Source: Oscillospiraceae bacterium
Lineage (GTDB): Bacteria; Bacillota; Clostridia; Oscillospirales; Acutalibacteraceae
NCBI GenBank assembly: GCA_003505905.1
Contig: DNXM01000168.1
Location: forward strand, 1-5,439
Direction of reading: 5' to 3'
DNA length: 5,439 bases
Shown: positions 3,675 to 5,439 of the stretch, one piece after another
How positions within the stretch are numbered: the stretch's first letter is position 1
How the letters are laid out: each line of letters starts with the position of its first letter
The notes under the pieces: generated by a model
Databases searched by the model: none
What the model was told of the DNA's origin: nothing
Seen by the model: only the letters and a program-made list of their open reading frames with translations
Position numbers and translations under genes: made by a program

Positions 3675-5439
3675 ATGTCCAAAAAGCCCTATTACATCAC
3701 AACGGCGATTGCTTACACCTCACGCAAGCCTCATGTCGGCAACTCTTACGAGATTGTCTTGACCGATTCCATTGCACGGTTTAAGCGAATGCAGGGGTAT
3801 GATGTCTTTTTCCTCACAGGAACCGATGAGCACGGTCAAAAAATCGAAAATTACGCCAAGGAGTCCGGTGTTTCACCTAAGGAATATGTGGACAAGGTCG
3901 CCGGTGAAATCCGTGCGATTTGCGATGCGTTAAACACTACCTACGACAAATTTATCCGCACAACCGACGATTATCACGAAAAGAGCGTTCAGAAGATTTT
4001 CAAGAAGCTCTATGACCAAGGCGACATTTACAAAGGTGCATACGAAGGGCTTTACTGCGTACCCTGCGAAAGCTTTTTCACAGAAACACAGTTGATTGAC
4101 GGCAAATGCCCCGATTGCGGGCGTGAGGTTGTGCCAACGAAGGAAGAAGCCTATTTCCTGCGCCTTTCCAAATACCAAAAACAGCTCGAGGATTACATTG
4201 AAGCCAACCCCGACTTCATCTACCCCGAAAGCCGCAAAAAAGAGATGCTCAACAACTTCATTAAGCCCGGCTTGCAGGATTTGTGCGTGTCCCGCACCTC
4301 ATTCAAATGGGGCATCCCCGTAACCTTTGACGATAACCATGTTATCTATGTTTGGATTGATGCGCTTTCCAACTACATCACCGCTTTGGGCTTTGACCCG
4401 GACGGAAGCGGCGAAAATTACAAAAAATACTGGCCTGCCGATGTTCACATCATCGGCAAGGATATTGTCCGTTTTCACACCATTTACTGGCCGATTATGC
4501 TCATGGCTCTCGGTGAGCCACTGCCCAAGCAGGTCTACGGTCATCCGTGGCTGATGGTCGGTGCGGACAAGATGTCCAAGTCCCGTGGCAATGTCATTTA
4601 TGCGGATGATTTGATTGAAAAATTCGGTGTTGACGCCGTTCGTTACTATCTTCTCTCCGAAATTCCGCACGCCGCTGACGGTTCTTTGACCTATGAAACC
4701 ATGATTGAACGCTACAATTCCGATTTGGCGAACACCCTTGGCAACCTTGTCAACCGCACGGTCGCCATGGTGAAGAAATACTTCGGCGGCGTTTTGCCCA
4801 AAGCTGACACAAGCGATGAAATTGATGAGGATTTGAAAAAGGTTGCGTTGGAATCGGTCGAAAAATGCGCCAAGAAGATGGATAGCTTCTGCATCAGTGA
4901 TGCGGTAAACGAAGTGATGCAGGTCGCAAAGCGTTCCAATAAATACATTGACGAAACCATGCCCTGGGCACTTGCCAAGGATGAAGCGCAGAAAGACCGC
5001 CTCGGTACGGTAATGTATAACTTAATTGAAGCGATTCGCTTTATTGCCGTTGAACTCAAGCCCTATATGCCTGACACAGCTGCCAAGATTTTGGAACAAA
5101 TCAACTGTTCGGTTGACAGTTACGAGAGCCTTTCCGCTTTCGGAGCAATCCCTGCCGGCACGGTTTTGGGTGAGGCCGTTCCCCTGTTCAACCGCATTGA
5201 TGCCGAAAAGATGCTCGCCGAAATCGAAGCGGAAAACGAAGCCAAGTCACAGCCAGAGGAAGCGGCTGATATTGAATTCGCCCCCGAAATGAGCTTTGAC
5301 GACTTTATGAAAGCGGATTTGCGTGTAGCAAAGGTTGTGGACTGCAAGCCTGTCAAAAAGGCAAAGAAGCTGTTAGAATTAACGCTGAATGACGGTTCAA
5401 AGACCCCGAGAACCGTTGCAAGCGGTATTGCAAAATGGT
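3675..5439 (+). CDS. metG: Methionyl-tRNA synthetase, 3' end outside window
   Basis: Class I synthetase that charges tRNA-Met with methionine in the cytosol, using ATP. The first 588 codons are present and the frame is open to the window edge. Visible parts: the Rossmann start YYITTAIAY with a variant HIGH motif, H20-V-G-N23, and TGTDEHGQ (48-55). A connective zinc knuckle has Cys128, Cys131, Cys145 and Cys148. IYVWIDALSNYI (224-235) is in the catalytic core, and KMSKS (299-303) is the second ATP motif. The anticodon-binding helical domain contains NKYIDETMPW (422-431). An acidic linker at about 515-540 (EAENEAKSQPEEAADIE) leads to the start of a Trbp111-like OB-fold tRNA-binding domain (FMKADLRVAKVV, 544-555, through SGIAKW, 583-588). 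Related full-length proteins are about 640-660 residues, so roughly 60 residues are missing. AGGAGG (3662-3667) lies 7 bases before the ATG. The gene has its own promoter after the upstream terminator. Confidence 0.97.
   Translation, partial: MSKKPYYITTAIAYTSRKPHVGNSYEIVLTDSIARFKRMQGYDVFFLTGTDEHGQKIENYAKESGVSPKEYVDKVAGEIRAICDALNTTYDKFIRTTDDYHEKSVQKIFKKLYDQGDIYKGAYEGLYCVPCESFFTETQLIDGKCPDCGREVVPTKEEAYFLRLSKYQKQLEDYIEANPDFIYPESRKKEMLNNFIKPGLQDLCVSRTSFKWGIPVTFDDNHVIYVWIDALSNYITALGFDPDGSGENYKKYWPADVHIIGKDIVRFHTIYWPIMLMALGEPLPKQVYGHPWLMVGADKMSKSRGNVIYADDLIEKFGVDAVRYYLLSEIPHAADGSLTYETMIERYNSDLANTLGNLVNRTVAMVKKYFGGVLPKADTSDEIDEDLKKVALESVEKCAKKMDSFCISDAVNEVMQVAKRSNKYIDETMPWALAKDEAQKDRLGTVMYNLIEAIRFIAVELKPYMPDTAAKILEQINCSVDSYESLSAFGAIPAGTVLGEAVPLFNRIDAEKMLAEIEAENEAKSQPEEAADIEFAPEMSFDDFMKADLRVAKVVDCKPVKKAKKLLELTLNDGSKTPRTVASGIAKW

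Overview
The window looks like chromosomal DNA from a low-to-middle GC member of the Firmicutes, most likely a gut-type member of the Clostridia. This is an inference from three things: strong AGGAGG ribosome binding sites, a compact rho-independent terminator and consensus-like sigma-A promoters, and a methionyl-tRNA synthetase whose HVGN signature, four-cysteine zinc knuckle and fused C-terminal tRNA-binding domain resemble clostridial MetG as I remember it. No mobile element, CRISPR array or RNA gene was found.

Layout, left to right. Bases 1-78 hold no gene, only a possible leftward promoter at the edge. A leftward gene (79-873) encodes a TIM-barrel sugar phosphate isomerase/epimerase-like enzyme. 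A 75-base divergent spacer separates it from a rightward gene (949-1209) for an 86-residue membrane protein that I do not recognise. A good promoter lies across the 3' end of that gene and probably drives a three-gene operon: a small PII-like signalling protein (1259-1597), a CPA2-type cation:proton antiporter made only of its membrane domain (1628-2830), and a VTT/TVP38-type (DedA superfamily) membrane protein (2853-3563). The operon ends at a clear terminator (3570-3599). A separate extended -10 promoter then drives metG (3675 onward), which runs off the right edge after 588 codons.

The most interesting part is the PII-like/antiporter/VTT operon. The antiporter has the paired aspartates of the electrogenic CPA2 type but lacks the cytosolic nucleotide-binding regulatory domain (RCK/TrkA-N) that many relatives carry. 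The gene just upstream encodes a free-standing PII-fold protein with altered T- and B-loops. A reasonable hypothesis is that the PII-like trimer is the detached nucleotide-sensing regulator of the antiporter, with the VTT protein as a further membrane partner. This is inferred from gene order and domain content, not demonstrated.
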